Source of the DNA: a virus
DNA: 28,459 bases
Virus record (IMG/VR): IMGVR_UViG_3300046491_000095
Span: 1 to 28,459 of that record
Reading direction: 5' to 3' (one strand)
The first letter of the stretch is position 1. Each line of letters begins with the position of its first letter. A program made the position numbers and the translations under genes. The notes under the pieces were generated by a model. It saw only the letters and a program-made list of their open reading frames with translations, searched no databases and was not told where the DNA came from. Positions 15,267 through 23,756 of the stretch are shown here, in pieces.

Positions 15267-16005
15267 TGTCATCCTGATCCGCCAGATGCTGGCGCGCATG
15301 GAGGAAGAGAAGGCCCTGCACCCCGACAAGCCGCTGGAGCTGTGCGGCGTGATCGTCGAGCGCGAGCACGGCAACGAACTGGTCGAATGCGCGAACGTGT
15401 CGACCGAGCCCGACCAGCAGTTCCGCATCGGAGCGGTCGAGTGGGCGAGGCTGCACAACAGCGAGAAGGTGGTGGCCGTATGGCACACGCACCCGCGCGC
15501 CACCGCGCAGCCTACCCAGGCTGATCTCGTGCAGCTGGAGCCCTCGGGCCTGCCGTGGCATATCGTCGGCGCGGACGGCAGCCACAGCCTGACGCTGCCC
15601 ACCGGCTACGTGGCGCCCTACGTCGGACGCGAGTTCTATCACGGCATCCTCGACTGCTACGCGCTGTGCCGGGACTGGTACAGCCGCGAGATGGGTATCG
15701 AGCTGCCCGACGTCGAGCGCGCGGATGACTGGTGGAGTAACGGCGGCAACATGTACGTCGAGCAGTTCACCCAGCACGGCTTCCGGGAGGTGTCGCCCGA
15801 GGTCAACTTCAACGATCTGAAGCGCGGCGACGGGTTGCTGATGCAGATGGCCTCGCGCGTGCCGAATCATGGTGCGATCTACCTGGGTGACGGTACAATC
15901 CTGCACCATAGACACGGTCGGTTGTCCGAAATTGTTCCCTACACCTTCGGCAGCGACTGGTTCAAGAGGACTACTCACCACCTGCGACACGAGAGCCAGC
16001 TATGA
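15259..16005 (+). CDS. Tail tip protein, lambda gpK-like: MPN (JAMM) plus NlpC/P60 peptidase
   Basis: This 248-residue protein has two enzyme domains. Residues about 1-115 are an MPN/JAMM fold with Glu34 a candidate, H76-T-H78-P and Asp89; the usual Ser of the HxH-x7-S-x2-D motif is Thr86. Residues about 120-245 are NlpC/P60: the nucleophile Cys133 lies in GILDCYALCRDWY and the partner His204 in PNHGAIYLGDG, with a His-rich strand (HHRHG) after it. In lambda-type tips K takes part in tip assembly and is thought to cut peptidoglycan during DNA entry. The chosen ATG overlaps the L gene by 8 bases; a TTG at 15208 would give a longer form reading through L and is less likely. The stop overlaps the next start (ATGA). 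Confidence 0.93.
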   Translation: MSDVILIRQMLARMEEEKALHPDKPLELCGVIVEREHGNELVECANVSTEPDQQFRIGAVEWARLHNSEKVVAVWHTHPRATAQPTQADLVQLEPSGLPWHIVGADGSHSLTLPTGYVAPYVGREFYHGILDCYALCRDWYSREMGIELPDVERADDWWSNGGNMYVEQFTQHGFREVSPEVNFNDLKRGDGLLMQMASRVPNHGAIYLGDGTILHHRHGRLSEIVPYTFGSDWFKRTTHHLRHESQL

Positions 16006-16655
16006 GCGCGCGCGTCATCGACAACGAAACCGTGGAAGTCGTGCTCGCCGGCCAGCTCGGCGAGCTGTTCGGCCGCACCCACCACCTCGTGGCCAGCACG
16101 ACGGCCGAGGTGTTCCGCCTGCTCGGCATGAACTATCCGGAGTTCAAGCAGAAGCTGATCGAGGACTCGCAGGCGGGGGCCGAGTATCAGATCGTGGTCG
16201 ACGACGGTGCGCGCGGCGTCGGCGAGAAGGAGCTGACGCTGCCTATCGCCGGCAAGCGGCTGACGATCGTGCATGTGATACAGGGCGGCGGCGGCAAGCT
16301 CTTCTCGGCGGTCGAGTTCGTGGTCGGCCTGATCATTCTCGCGGTGTGCTGGTGGAACCCGTTCGGCTGGGTAGCGGGCGGCGGCATGATGATGGCAGCC
16401 GTGGGCCTGGGCGTGTCGCTCACGCTGGGCGGCATCACAGGGCTGCTGACCACCATCCCGAAAAACAGTAACGGCGGCAATAGCGGCGACTCGCTCAGCT
16501 CGTTCTACTTCAACGGCCCGGCCAACACACAGCAACAGGGTGCGCCCGTGCCCGTCGTCTACGGCCGCGTGCTGATCGGCTCACAGGCCATCTCGGCAGC
16601 GCTGTCGGCGGTGGATCTGGCGAACGCACCCGCCGAAACGGGGAACCTCACTTGA
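16002..16655 (+). CDS. Tail assembly protein, lambda gpI-like
   Basis: This 217-residue protein starts at an ATGA overlap with K. It has an N-terminal ubiquitin-like region (about residues 8-90: VEVVLAGQLGELFG, then AEVFRLLGMNYPEFKQKL and a strand pattern to VIQGGGG). A hydrophobic central region of two probable helices follows (about 105-150: VVGLIILAVCWW and GGMMMAAVGLGVSL), and the C terminus contains APVPVVYGRVLIGSQAISA, a segment shared with the start of J-type tip proteins. That order is characteristic of gpI. In lambda I is needed for tip assembly but is not found in the mature virion. Confidence 0.9.
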   Translation: MSARVIDNETVEVVLAGQLGELFGRTHHLVASTTAEVFRLLGMNYPEFKQKLIEDSQAGAEYQIVVDDGARGVGEKELTLPIAGKRLTIVHVIQGGGGKLFSAVEFVVGLIILAVCWWNPFGWVAGGGMMMAAVGLGVSLTLGGITGLLTTIPKNSNGGNSGDSLSSFYFNGPANTQQQGAPVPVVYGRVLIGSQAISAALSAVDLANAPAETGNLT

Positions 16656-19600
16656 ACGCGCCCTTTCCGCGACGCTTCGCGCACTACCCGGCTCAGAAAA
16701 TTGTCGCCCGCATCCCCACTCCGCCGCGCGGCGCGGGCGGCGGCAAGGATGGCGGAGGCTCAGCCAACACGCCCACGGAAGATCCCGACTCGCTGCAGTC
16801 GGTCGCCTTCGTGTCGCTGCTCGACCTGCTGTGTGAGGGTGAGATCAAGGGGCTGGTGCAGGGTGGTCTGAACCCGAGCGTCGCAGGCGCCCAGACGGAC
16901 GCGATCTTTCTGGATAACGTCCCCATCACCACCAACGGCTCTCCGAACTTCAACGGCTATAAGGTTGCGTGGGTGAACGGCACGCAGAGCCAGCCGGTGG
17001 TTCCCGGCTTCGGCTCGGTCTACACGAGCACGCAGCTGGGTACCCAGGTCAAGAAGGGTGTGCCGATCCAGACGGCCATCGACAACCCCGAGGCGAACGC
17101 CTGCGTGGTCACGCTGTCGGTGTCCGCGCTTTACAGCGTGAACGCGTCAACAGGCGACGTGCATGGCAGCTCGGTCGAGATGGTGGTCGAGTACCAGTCA
17201 AGTGGCAGCCTGGCGTGGACCCAGGTGGTCGATATGACGATCACGGGCAAGACGCGCAGCAAGTACCAGCGCAGCGCCCGCTTCGACCTGCAGGGCGCGG
17301 GCCCGTGGCTCGTGCGCGTGCGCCGTATCACAGACGACTCGACCAGCTCCACGCTGATCAACGACACCTTCTTCGACGTGCTCGAATCAGTGGTCGACCA
17401 GCGGCTGCGCTACCCGAACTCGGCGCTCGTCGGCCTGAACATCGACGCACGCCAGTTCAGCAGCGTGCCGGGCCGCAGCTACCTGATCGACGGGCTGCTG
17501 GTGCGCGTGCCGAACAACTACGACCCGGATCTGCGCACCTACAGCGGCGCATGGAACGGCGGCTTCAAGCTCGCCTTCACCGACAACCCGGCGTGGTGTT
17601 TCTACGACCTGATCACCTCGACCCGCTATGGGCTGGGCAACTACCTGTCCGATTCGACCATCGACAAGACGGCGCTCTACCAGATCAGTCAGTACTGCGA
17701 CGAGATGGTACCCGACGGCTTTGGCGGGCTGGAGCCACGCTTCACCTGCAACATGGTGATCAACAACGCCAAGGAAGCGTACCAGTGCGTGCAGGACATG
17801 CTGTCGATCTTCCGCGGCATGAGCTACTGGGCGGCCGGCAATATCCTCGTCACGCAGGACGCGCCGCATACGCCCGTCAAGACGTTCAGCCGCGCGAACG
17901 TGATCAACGGCAAGTTCCAGTACCAGGGAACGGCGCTCAAGGACCGGCACAGCGTCGCGCTGGTGCGCTGGAACGACCCCGCCCAGCAGTACCAGCAGAA
18001 CACCGAGTACGTCGAAAACGCCGATGCGCTGCAGCGCTTTGGCGTAAAGGTCACGGAGATCATGGCCGTTGGCTGCACCTCGCGAGGACAGGCCCACCGG
18101 CTGGGCCAGTGGGCGCTGATCAGCGAGCTGGCCGACACCGACCAGCTGACCTTCCAGGCCGGGCTCGACGCCGCGATGCTCACGCCGGGCGAGATCATCT
18201 ACGTCGCTGACCCGACGCGCAGCACCAAGCGCATCGGCGGCCGGATCATGAAGGCCGACGTCAACACGATCACGCTCGATGCGCCCGTTGTGCTCGACCC
18301 CGGCGTCACCTACTCGATCATCTACTACGACGGCGACGGCAACAGCCACCAGGCGCAAGTCCTGAATACAGTCAATACGACGGCGCTGCTGAGCTTCGTG
18401 TCGCCCGTCGCTAACGTGCCGCAGCCGGGCTTCATGTGGGTGCTGACGGGCTCGAACCTCGTGCCGCAGACTTTTCGCGTGCTCAACGTGAAGGAGTCCG
18501 AGAAGAACCAGTTCGACGTGACGGCCGTCACCTACAACGCCTCGAAGTACAGCGCGATCGATTTCGGCACCAAGCTGCAGATGCCGCCCATCGGTTACGG
18601 CGACGCGCTCGGCGCGGCATTGCCGACGCTGTGGTCGCTCACCGAGACGACGTTCCTCGCGGCACCTGGCGTGATCGGCTCGAAGATCATCATGAGCTGG
18701 TCGGGCAACACCACCCACTTCATGATCCAGTGGCGCGTAAATGGCGGCATCTGGATGAGCGACACGACGCGCACGCCCGGCTACGAGATCGATGGCGTGA
18801 CCAAGGGAGACATCTACGACTTCAAGGTCTACGGCATCAGCTCGGACGGCTCGCTGTCGCCTTCGCTGGACGAGACCTACACGATCCAGGGCAGCAGCGC
18901 ACCGCCGGGAGCCTGCACGTCACTCACGGGCGCGGCAGACTTCCGCAGCGCGATCCTGAACTGGGCGGCGCCGTCCGACCTCGACCTGAACTACTTCCAG
19001 GTCGCCTACAGCGGCACCAACAATATCGCCACGGCCGCCATTATTGGCGACAAGATCGGCTCGACCAACTGGACGGTGGGCGGCCTCACGCCCACCGTGC
19101 CGTACTACTTTTGGGTGCGCGCGGTCGACACCAGCGGCAACGTCGGGCCGTGGAACAGCAACGTCGGCACGCAGGTGATCCCGAAACAGGGCGGCACGCT
19201 CGACATCGAGAACCTGTCGGTCACCAATGCGAAGATCGCCAACGCCGCGATCGGCACGGCCAACATCCAGAACGCGGCGATCACGGCTGCGCTGATCGCC
19301 AACGCGCAGATCCTGGCCGCACACATCGCCAACGCGCAGATCCAGACGGCACACATCGGCGTCGCGCAGATCGACACGCTGCGCATCGGCGGTAACGCGG
19401 TGACGACGATGGCGTCCTACGGTGTTGGCAACGGCAGCGTGATCAACTACGCGGCGGGCGGCGGCGCCATGCTGGTGTTCCTGACGGGCAACGTCGGCCA
19501 GCCGCCGTCGGGCTCGGGCAACGCCTCGGCAGCCACCAACGTTGGGGGTACCGTATCGATCTCCGGTACTGCGGGTATTCCGCAAAGTAACGTCATAACC

Positions 19601-19690
19601 ATCGGCAACTACTCAGGAAACCTGCAGATTGTGGTGAGCGTAAACAACTGCACGAACCTGGCGGTAACCGTCTTCGAGGCAAAGCGATGA
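16652..19690 (+). CDS. Tail tip attachment/host specificity protein, lambda gpJ-like
   Basis: This 1012-residue protein starts at a TTG that overlaps the previous stop as TTGA; GGGGA at 16640-16644, 7 bases upstream, supports it and no ATG fits better. It opens with a disordered basic/Gly-rich stretch and DSLQSVAFVSLLDLLCEGEIKG, the standard start of J proteins (LLSEGEI-G). The tip barrel follows (about residues 40-740), then a fibronectin-III-type domain (about 748-845, beginning at PPGACTSL and including YYFWVRAVDTSGNVG). Next is a strip of eleven pentads with Ile every fifth residue (about 858-912), and finally a small beta-rich C-terminal domain (about 925-1012) that ends the gene. It probably forms the tail tip trimer. 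Confidence 0.95.
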   Translation: MNAPFPRRFAHYPAQKIVARIPTPPRGAGGGKDGGGSANTPTEDPDSLQSVAFVSLLDLLCEGEIKGLVQGGLNPSVAGAQTDAIFLDNVPITTNGSPNFNGYKVAWVNGTQSQPVVPGFGSVYTSTQLGTQVKKGVPIQTAIDNPEANACVVTLSVSALYSVNASTGDVHGSSVEMVVEYQSSGSLAWTQVVDMTITGKTRSKYQRSARFDLQGAGPWLVRVRRITDDSTSSTLINDTFFDVLESVVDQRLRYPNSALVGLNIDARQFSSVPGRSYLIDGLLVRVPNNYDPDLRTYSGAWNGGFKLAFTDNPAWCFYDLITSTRYGLGNYLSDSTIDKTALYQISQYCDEMVPDGFGGLEPRFTCNMVINNAKEAYQCVQDMLSIFRGMSYWAAGNILVTQDAPHTPVKTFSRANVINGKFQYQGTALKDRHSVALVRWNDPAQQYQQNTEYVENADALQRFGVKVTEIMAVGCTSRGQAHRLGQWALISELADTDQLTFQAGLDAAMLTPGEIIYVADPTRSTKRIGGRIMKADVNTITLDAPVVLDPGVTYSIIYYDGDGNSHQAQVLNTVNTTALLSFVSPVANVPQPGFMWVLTGSNLVPQTFRVLNVKESEKNQFDVTAVTYNASKYSAIDFGTKLQMPPIGYGDALGAALPTLWSLTETTFLAAPGVIGSKIIMSWSGNTTHFMIQWRVNGGIWMSDTTRTPGYEIDGVTKGDIYDFKVYGISSDGSLSPSLDETYTIQGSSAPPGACTSLTGAADFRSAILNWAAPSDLDLNYFQVAYSGTNNIATAAIIGDKIGSTNWTVGGLTPTVPYYFWVRAVDTSGNVGPWNSNVGTQVIPKQGGTLDIENLSVTNAKIANAAIGTANIQNAAITAALIANAQILAAHIANAQIQTAHIGVAQIDTLRIGGNAVTTMASYGVGNGSVINYAAGGGAMLVFLTGNVGQPPSGSGNASAATNVGGTVSISGTAGIPQSNVITIGNYSGNLQIVVSVNNCTNLAVTVFEAKR

Positions 19691-20076
19691 TCCCTACTGA
19701 CGCACTAGGCAACGTGGACTTCGTGTGCGCTGACGCTGACGGCCGCATCGACCACACGGGCAACGCGCCGCGCTACATTTTCGAGGCCCACCAGCGGGAG
19801 GTGGGCCGCCGCTACATCGAGGGGCGGGGCTCGATCGAGGGCCACTACGTGACGGCTGACGACCAGGTAGTTGCCAGGCAGTCCAATCCGTCAAGCCTCG
19901 ACGGCATGAAAATTTCGAACGTGCCGAACCCGTCCACGGTTACAATCGGCACCGAACTGCCCGTCGATATTCAGGACGGCGAAATAGATCTGGAGTTCGC
20001 CTACCCCGGCACGTACCTCGTGGTGATTGAGTCGTGGCCGTACCTGGCGGCGAAGTTTGAGGTAACCCAGCCATGA
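19687..20076 (+). CDS. Hypothetical tail-tip-associated protein
   Basis: This 129-residue protein is coupled to the J gene by an ATGA overlap. It has mixed strands, a conserved-looking RYIEGRGSIEGHYV, and a C-terminal beta segment rich in aromatics (EFAYPGTYLVVIESWPYLAAKFEV). There is no membrane segment or enzyme motif. Its place as the first of three small coupled genes between J and the fibre suggests an adaptor or assembly role for the tip or fibre. I do not recognise the family with certainty. Confidence 0.6.
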   Translation: MIPTDALGNVDFVCADADGRIDHTGNAPRYIFEAHQREVGRRYIEGRGSIEGHYVTADDQVVARQSNPSSLDGMKISNVPNPSTVTIGTELPVDIQDGEIDLEFAYPGTYLVVIESWPYLAAKFEVTQP

Positions 20077-20270
20077 CAAAAATAGTTCACGCACCTAACC
20101 CCGCGCCGCTGCGCGCCGTCTCGTACCCGGACTACGGGGACCAGATGGACGAATTGTGGAAGGGCTTCGAGGCGCTGCTTAACGGACAGCCGGTGCCGCA
20201 GAGCACGCTGGACATGCTCGCGCGCATCAAGGCGGTCAAGGCGAAATACCCGAAAAGGAAGGCGACATGA
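20073..20270 (+). CDS. Hypothetical small protein
   Basis: This 65-residue, mostly helical protein (SYPDYGDQMDELWKGFEALL, then DMLARIKAVKAKYPKRK) has a strongly basic end. It overlaps both neighbours by 4 bases (ATGA at each end), so it is translationally coupled and very likely real despite its size. Its helical character and place before fibre genes would fit a small chaperone, but there is no direct evidence for a function. Confidence 0.6.
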   Translation: MTKIVHAPNPAPLRAVSYPDYGDQMDELWKGFEALLNGQPVPQSTLDMLARIKAVKAKYPKRKAT

Positions 20271-20677
20271 GCGGCGCAGCGCTGGACCTGTACATCGAGC
20301 AGGGTGACGACTGGACGCCCATCTGGACGCTGCGGTTCAAGGCGAACGCGCAGCCGATGGACCTGACGGGCTATACGGCGCGCATGCAGATCCGCTCGTC
20401 CTACTCCGCGACGGCCACGCTGGTTGACCTGCAGTCCGCCACGGGCGGCATTGCGCTGGGCGGCGTGAACGGCACGATCCAGCCGAAGCTCACCGATACG
20501 CAGACGATGGCGTTTTTCCCGGTGGGCGGCCCTGCGCCGAACCCGGTGAACGTCAAGGTCAATGACCGGCCCTTCACGCTGGTGGGCGCCTACGACCTGA
20601 AGCTCACGAGCCCGGCAGGCAATACCTTGACCGTCGCGGGCGGCCGCGTGTACTGCTCGCCCGACGTAACCCGATAA
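20267..20677 (+). CDS. Putative baseplate/fibre adaptor protein (BppU-N-like)
   Basis: This 136-residue beta-rich protein carries the pattern LDLYIEQGDDWTPIWTLRFK, then PMDLTGYTARMQIR and a later YDLKLTSPAGNTLTVAGGRVY. That run of 'QG-x-x-W/F', 'DLTGYTARMQIR' and 'YDL-x-L' strands is widespread in small phage proteins at the base of fibres and resembles the N-terminal domain of upper-baseplate BppU proteins, which attach fibres to the tail. It is coupled upstream by ATGA and lies 13 bases before the fibre start. The fibre-docking role is inferred. Confidence 0.6.
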   Translation: MSGAALDLYIEQGDDWTPIWTLRFKANAQPMDLTGYTARMQIRSSYSATATLVDLQSATGGIALGGVNGTIQPKLTDTQTMAFFPVGGPAPNPVNVKVNDRPFTLVGAYDLKLTSPAGNTLTVAGGRVYCSPDVTR

Positions 20678-20690
20678 TCAGGACCGCGAA

Positions 20691-23600
20691 ATGGCCTCGG
20701 ATCTCGAACTTGTAGTAGACGACAGCAACGTCATCGAGTTGCACGACTCGGATGTCGGCGGCACGGCTGCGGCTGGCGCAGCCACCAGTGCGTCAGCAGC
20801 CGCTGCCAGTGCGACAGCCGCGGCCGGAAGCGCGACGGCAGCCGCAGGCAGCGCTACGGCGGCGAGCGGCAGCGCGATGTCGGCCACGGCCTCGAAGAAC
20901 GCGGCTGCCACGTCGGCGACCAATGCGGCCACGAGCGAGACGAATGCGCTCGCCTCGAAGAACGCGGCTGCCACGTCGGCGACTAATGCGGCCACGAGCG
21001 AGACGAATGCGCTCGCCTCGAAGAACGCTGCGGCGACATCCGCGACCAACGCGGCAACCAGCGAGACGAATGCGCTCGCCTCGAAGAACGCAGCCGCCAC
21101 GTCGGCAACAGCCGCTGCCACGTCGGCGACCAACGCCGCCACGTCGGCGACCAACGCCGCCACGAGCGAGACGAACGCGGCGGCCAGCGCGAGCGCGGTG
21201 AACGGCATCCTGACCAAGGACGTCAGCTCCGCGGACGTGACGCTCACCACCCTCGAAGCGGGCAACGGCATCTATCGCTTCACGGGCACGCTGACGGGCA
21301 ACCGCATCGTCACGATCCCGAACACCGGGCACCCGTTCGTCGCGGAGAACCTGACCACCACGGGCGACAGCTTCACGCTCACCCTGAAGGCGGCCGGGCA
21401 GACCCCGTCGATCTCGCTGCTGCGCGGCAAGCCCGCCTCGGGCTTCTGTGACGGCACGGGCGTGTACGCCACGACCTCCAGCCCCGGCCTGGGCTACAGC
21501 AACATCGCGACGGCAGCCGTCGACACGGCGCTCACGCTGTCGAACGTGGGCGGCCTGTTCGTGCAGTCGGGCGCGGGCAGGACCACCACGCTGCCGAAGG
21601 CGTCCACCATCCCTGCCGGGCTCGGGGTGGCTGTCCAGATGGCAGCGGCGTCGAGCATCGCCCTGAACGGCACGGACACGGCCACGGGCATCACCATGCC
21701 GTACAGCGGTGTGCTGCTCGACACGTTTTTCTTCGTCTCGGACGGTGTATCGAACTGGAAGCTGCAGTTCTACGCCAACAAGACGACGCCGAAGTTCGAC
21801 ACCAGTGTCAGCGCGCCGCGCGTGCTGGCCGGCGGTGTGACGGATGATGGCGTAACCTCGCTGCAGGCGAGCACGACGCACTTTGGCAACCTGTACGGCA
21901 CGGCTAAACCGAACCTCGTGGTCAACGGTAGCGGCGAGTTGGGTCTGGTAGGGTGGACCGCTGGACCGTCGGCGCTGAGTGTCGTGACGGACAGCGACGG
22001 CACCTACTTCAAGGGCGCCGCAAACGGTGTGTCCACCACCAACTCGTGGTCCAGTGCGCCGTTCCCGGTATCGCCGAACCAGATCCACTCGGCGCAGGCT
22101 GAGGTGCAGGTGGATGCGGGGGCGACGGGCACCTACTACGTGGACGTGCTGTACTACAGCACAGCAGACGGCTCTGGCGCAGCCGTGCTCGATGGCTCGA
22201 ACTCCTTGCTCAGCGCGACCGATGGCGCGTGGCATTCGTGCCAGGGTACGGATAGCGCAGCTCCGGCGAACGCTTTGTCGGCACGCGTGCGCATTGTGGT
22301 GACTTCGGCCACGTGGACGACGCTCAAGTTCCGCCGCGTCAAGGTCGAGCAGAACGCCGTGCGCTCGGTGTACTCGCAGGAAGCGACTATCGCGCAGGCC
22401 TTGTCGGGGAACAGCCCCGTCATCGCCTCGGGCGGCCTAACCTTCCCCGACGGCTCGCAGCAGACCACGGCACAAGGCCTCACGCAGGCCACCTCGGTGC
22501 GCTATCTGGTCGGTGCCACCGACACGGTCGGCAGCTTCGCAGCGGGCGACACGTCGCTGCGCACGGGCGGCTTCGTGGCGCCGTATGTCGAGATCCTGCG
22601 CAACGGGGATGAGCTGTATCAGGGCATCCACTACACGCTCAACGCCGACGGCATCCACATCAACGGGCTGGACCCGCTGCTGGCGGACGAAGACCTGCTG
22701 ATCAAGACGAAGTTTCCGTACAACCCGAGCACGGTGTATGCGCCGAACTTCCAGCCGCTGACAGTGGCTGCCGGTGCCACGACGATCCCGTTTGCGCATG
22801 TGCAGGGCTGCGCGCTGCTGGCAATGAACGGCGCGCTGCTCGACTATGGCACGGACTACACGGACGACGCGAACAACTTCTACCTGGCAGCGGCGGCGGG
22901 GGGTGAGAAGTACGGTGTGCTGAACCTGAATCCGATCACGATTGCCAACATGCTGGCGAACGTGAACCCGGTGATCGCCTCGGGTGTGCTGCAGTTTGCT
23001 GACGGCACGCAGCAGAACTCCGCAGCGCTACCGTCTGGCCAGTGCTATCTCAGCCTTGTTGGCGGCAACCTCGTGCTCGCCCGCAAGAACGGTAACAAGC
23101 TGTCCATCAACGGCAAGCTATACGCGATCCCGGCAGCCGGTGTGTCGCTGGCTGTGACGGGTGCAACCGCCTCGACGCTCTACTATATCTACGCGTACAT
23201 GAACGGTACGACGATGACGCTGGAGCGGGTCACAACGGGCCACAGCACGGATGCAAACACTGGCGTCGAGATCAAGACGGGTGATCCGTCACGCACGCTG
23301 GTGGGGATGGCCTATTGCGACGGGACTGGCAACTGGCGCGATGACTCGGCAAACCGAATGGTGGCGAGCTACTTCAATCGGAAGGCACGCGGCGCATTCG
23401 GCAACATAGGGACTGTCGGCGGAATCACCACCACATCATATGGCAGCGATGTTGGTTCTGGAATGTCTGCGGTCACCTGGGCTGATGAACTCGTCATATC
23501 GAATCTGGACGTGACGCTGCAGAACAACACCGGGTCGGCGGTGACTTATGCGGTCATATCCATCGATGGAGTTGCCACAACAAGTTCTGAGGCGCAATAC

Positions 23601-23753
23601 CAGCCATATGCAAACAGTGCGTTTGGCATGGGTACGGCGAAGTCCAGAGCTTTCCTTTCCGAAGGGCTTCACGGATTCCAGATAAAGGTGCGGGTAAGCA
23701 GCAACACTGGCACGGTCGTATCTGGTGTGCTCGACATTCAATCGGCGGGGTAA
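20691..23753 (+). CDS. Tail fibre protein
   Basis: This 1020-residue protein has a short N-terminal region (1-25). An Ala/Ser/Thr-rich collagen-like or coiled-coil shaft follows (about 25-170) with 21-residue repeats ASKNAAATSATNAATSETNA, the same type found in lambda side-tail fibres (Stf). Beta-rich domains come next (about 175-560), with two copies of the fibre motif 'FPDGSQQTTAQ' / 'FADGTQQNSAA' (about 583 and 765), each preceding a new domain. The tip (about 898-1020) has a lower GC content. The repeats are exactly three heptads long, consistent with a trimeric shaft. AGGA lies upstream of the ATG. It is probably the receptor-recognising side or central fibre. Confidence 0.9.
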   Translation: MASDLELVVDDSNVIELHDSDVGGTAAAGAATSASAAAASATAAAGSATAAAGSATAASGSAMSATASKNAAATSATNAATSETNALASKNAAATSATNAATSETNALASKNAAATSATNAATSETNALASKNAAATSATAAATSATNAATSATNAATSETNAAASASAVNGILTKDVSSADVTLTTLEAGNGIYRFTGTLTGNRIVTIPNTGHPFVAENLTTTGDSFTLTLKAAGQTPSISLLRGKPASGFCDGTGVYATTSSPGLGYSNIATAAVDTALTLSNVGGLFVQSGAGRTTTLPKASTIPAGLGVAVQMAAASSIALNGTDTATGITMPYSGVLLDTFFFVSDGVSNWKLQFYANKTTPKFDTSVSAPRVLAGGVTDDGVTSLQASTTHFGNLYGTAKPNLVVNGSGELGLVGWTAGPSALSVVTDSDGTYFKGAANGVSTTNSWSSAPFPVSPNQIHSAQAEVQVDAGATGTYYVDVLYYSTADGSGAAVLDGSNSLLSATDGAWHSCQGTDSAAPANALSARVRIVVTSATWTTLKFRRVKVEQNAVRSVYSQEATIAQALSGNSPVIASGGLTFPDGSQQTTAQGLTQATSVRYLVGATDTVGSFAAGDTSLRTGGFVAPYVEILRNGDELYQGIHYTLNADGIHINGLDPLLADEDLLIKTKFPYNPSTVYAPNFQPLTVAAGATTIPFAHVQGCALLAMNGALLDYGTDYTDDANNFYLAAAAGGEKYGVLNLNPITIANMLANVNPVIASGVLQFADGTQQNSAALPSGQCYLSLVGGNLVLARKNGNKLSINGKLYAIPAAGVSLAVTGATASTLYYIYAYMNGTTMTLERVTTGHSTDANTGVEIKTGDPSRTLVGMAYCDGTGNWRDDSANRMVASYFNRKARGAFGNIGTVGGITTTSYGSDVGSGMSAVTWADELVISNLDVTLQNNTGSAVTYAVISIDGVATTSSEAQYQPYANSAFGMGTAKSRAFLSEGLHGFQIKVRVSSNTGTVVSGVLDIQSAG
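20889..21077 (+). repeat. Three tandem 63-bp repeats in the tail fibre shaft
   Basis: Units at 20889-20951 and 20952-21014 differ at a single base (ACC versus ACT). The third, 21015-21077, encodes the same 21 residues with more silent changes, and a degenerate fourth copy follows to about 21170. Each unit is 21 residues, three heptads. Confidence 0.9.
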
Positions 23754-23756
23754 GCA

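Noticed and set aside
16969-18210. A 413-codon + strand frame inside the J-like gene
   Set aside because: It lies out of frame in a well-supported J gene; its Arg/Gly/Ala-rich composition is a shadow of GC-rich codons.
20761-21200. Simple GCC/GCG-rich tract as a CRISPR-like or phase-variable non-coding repeat
   Set aside because: The repeats are adjacent without spacers, keep reading frame, and encode a heptad shaft typical of tail fibres.
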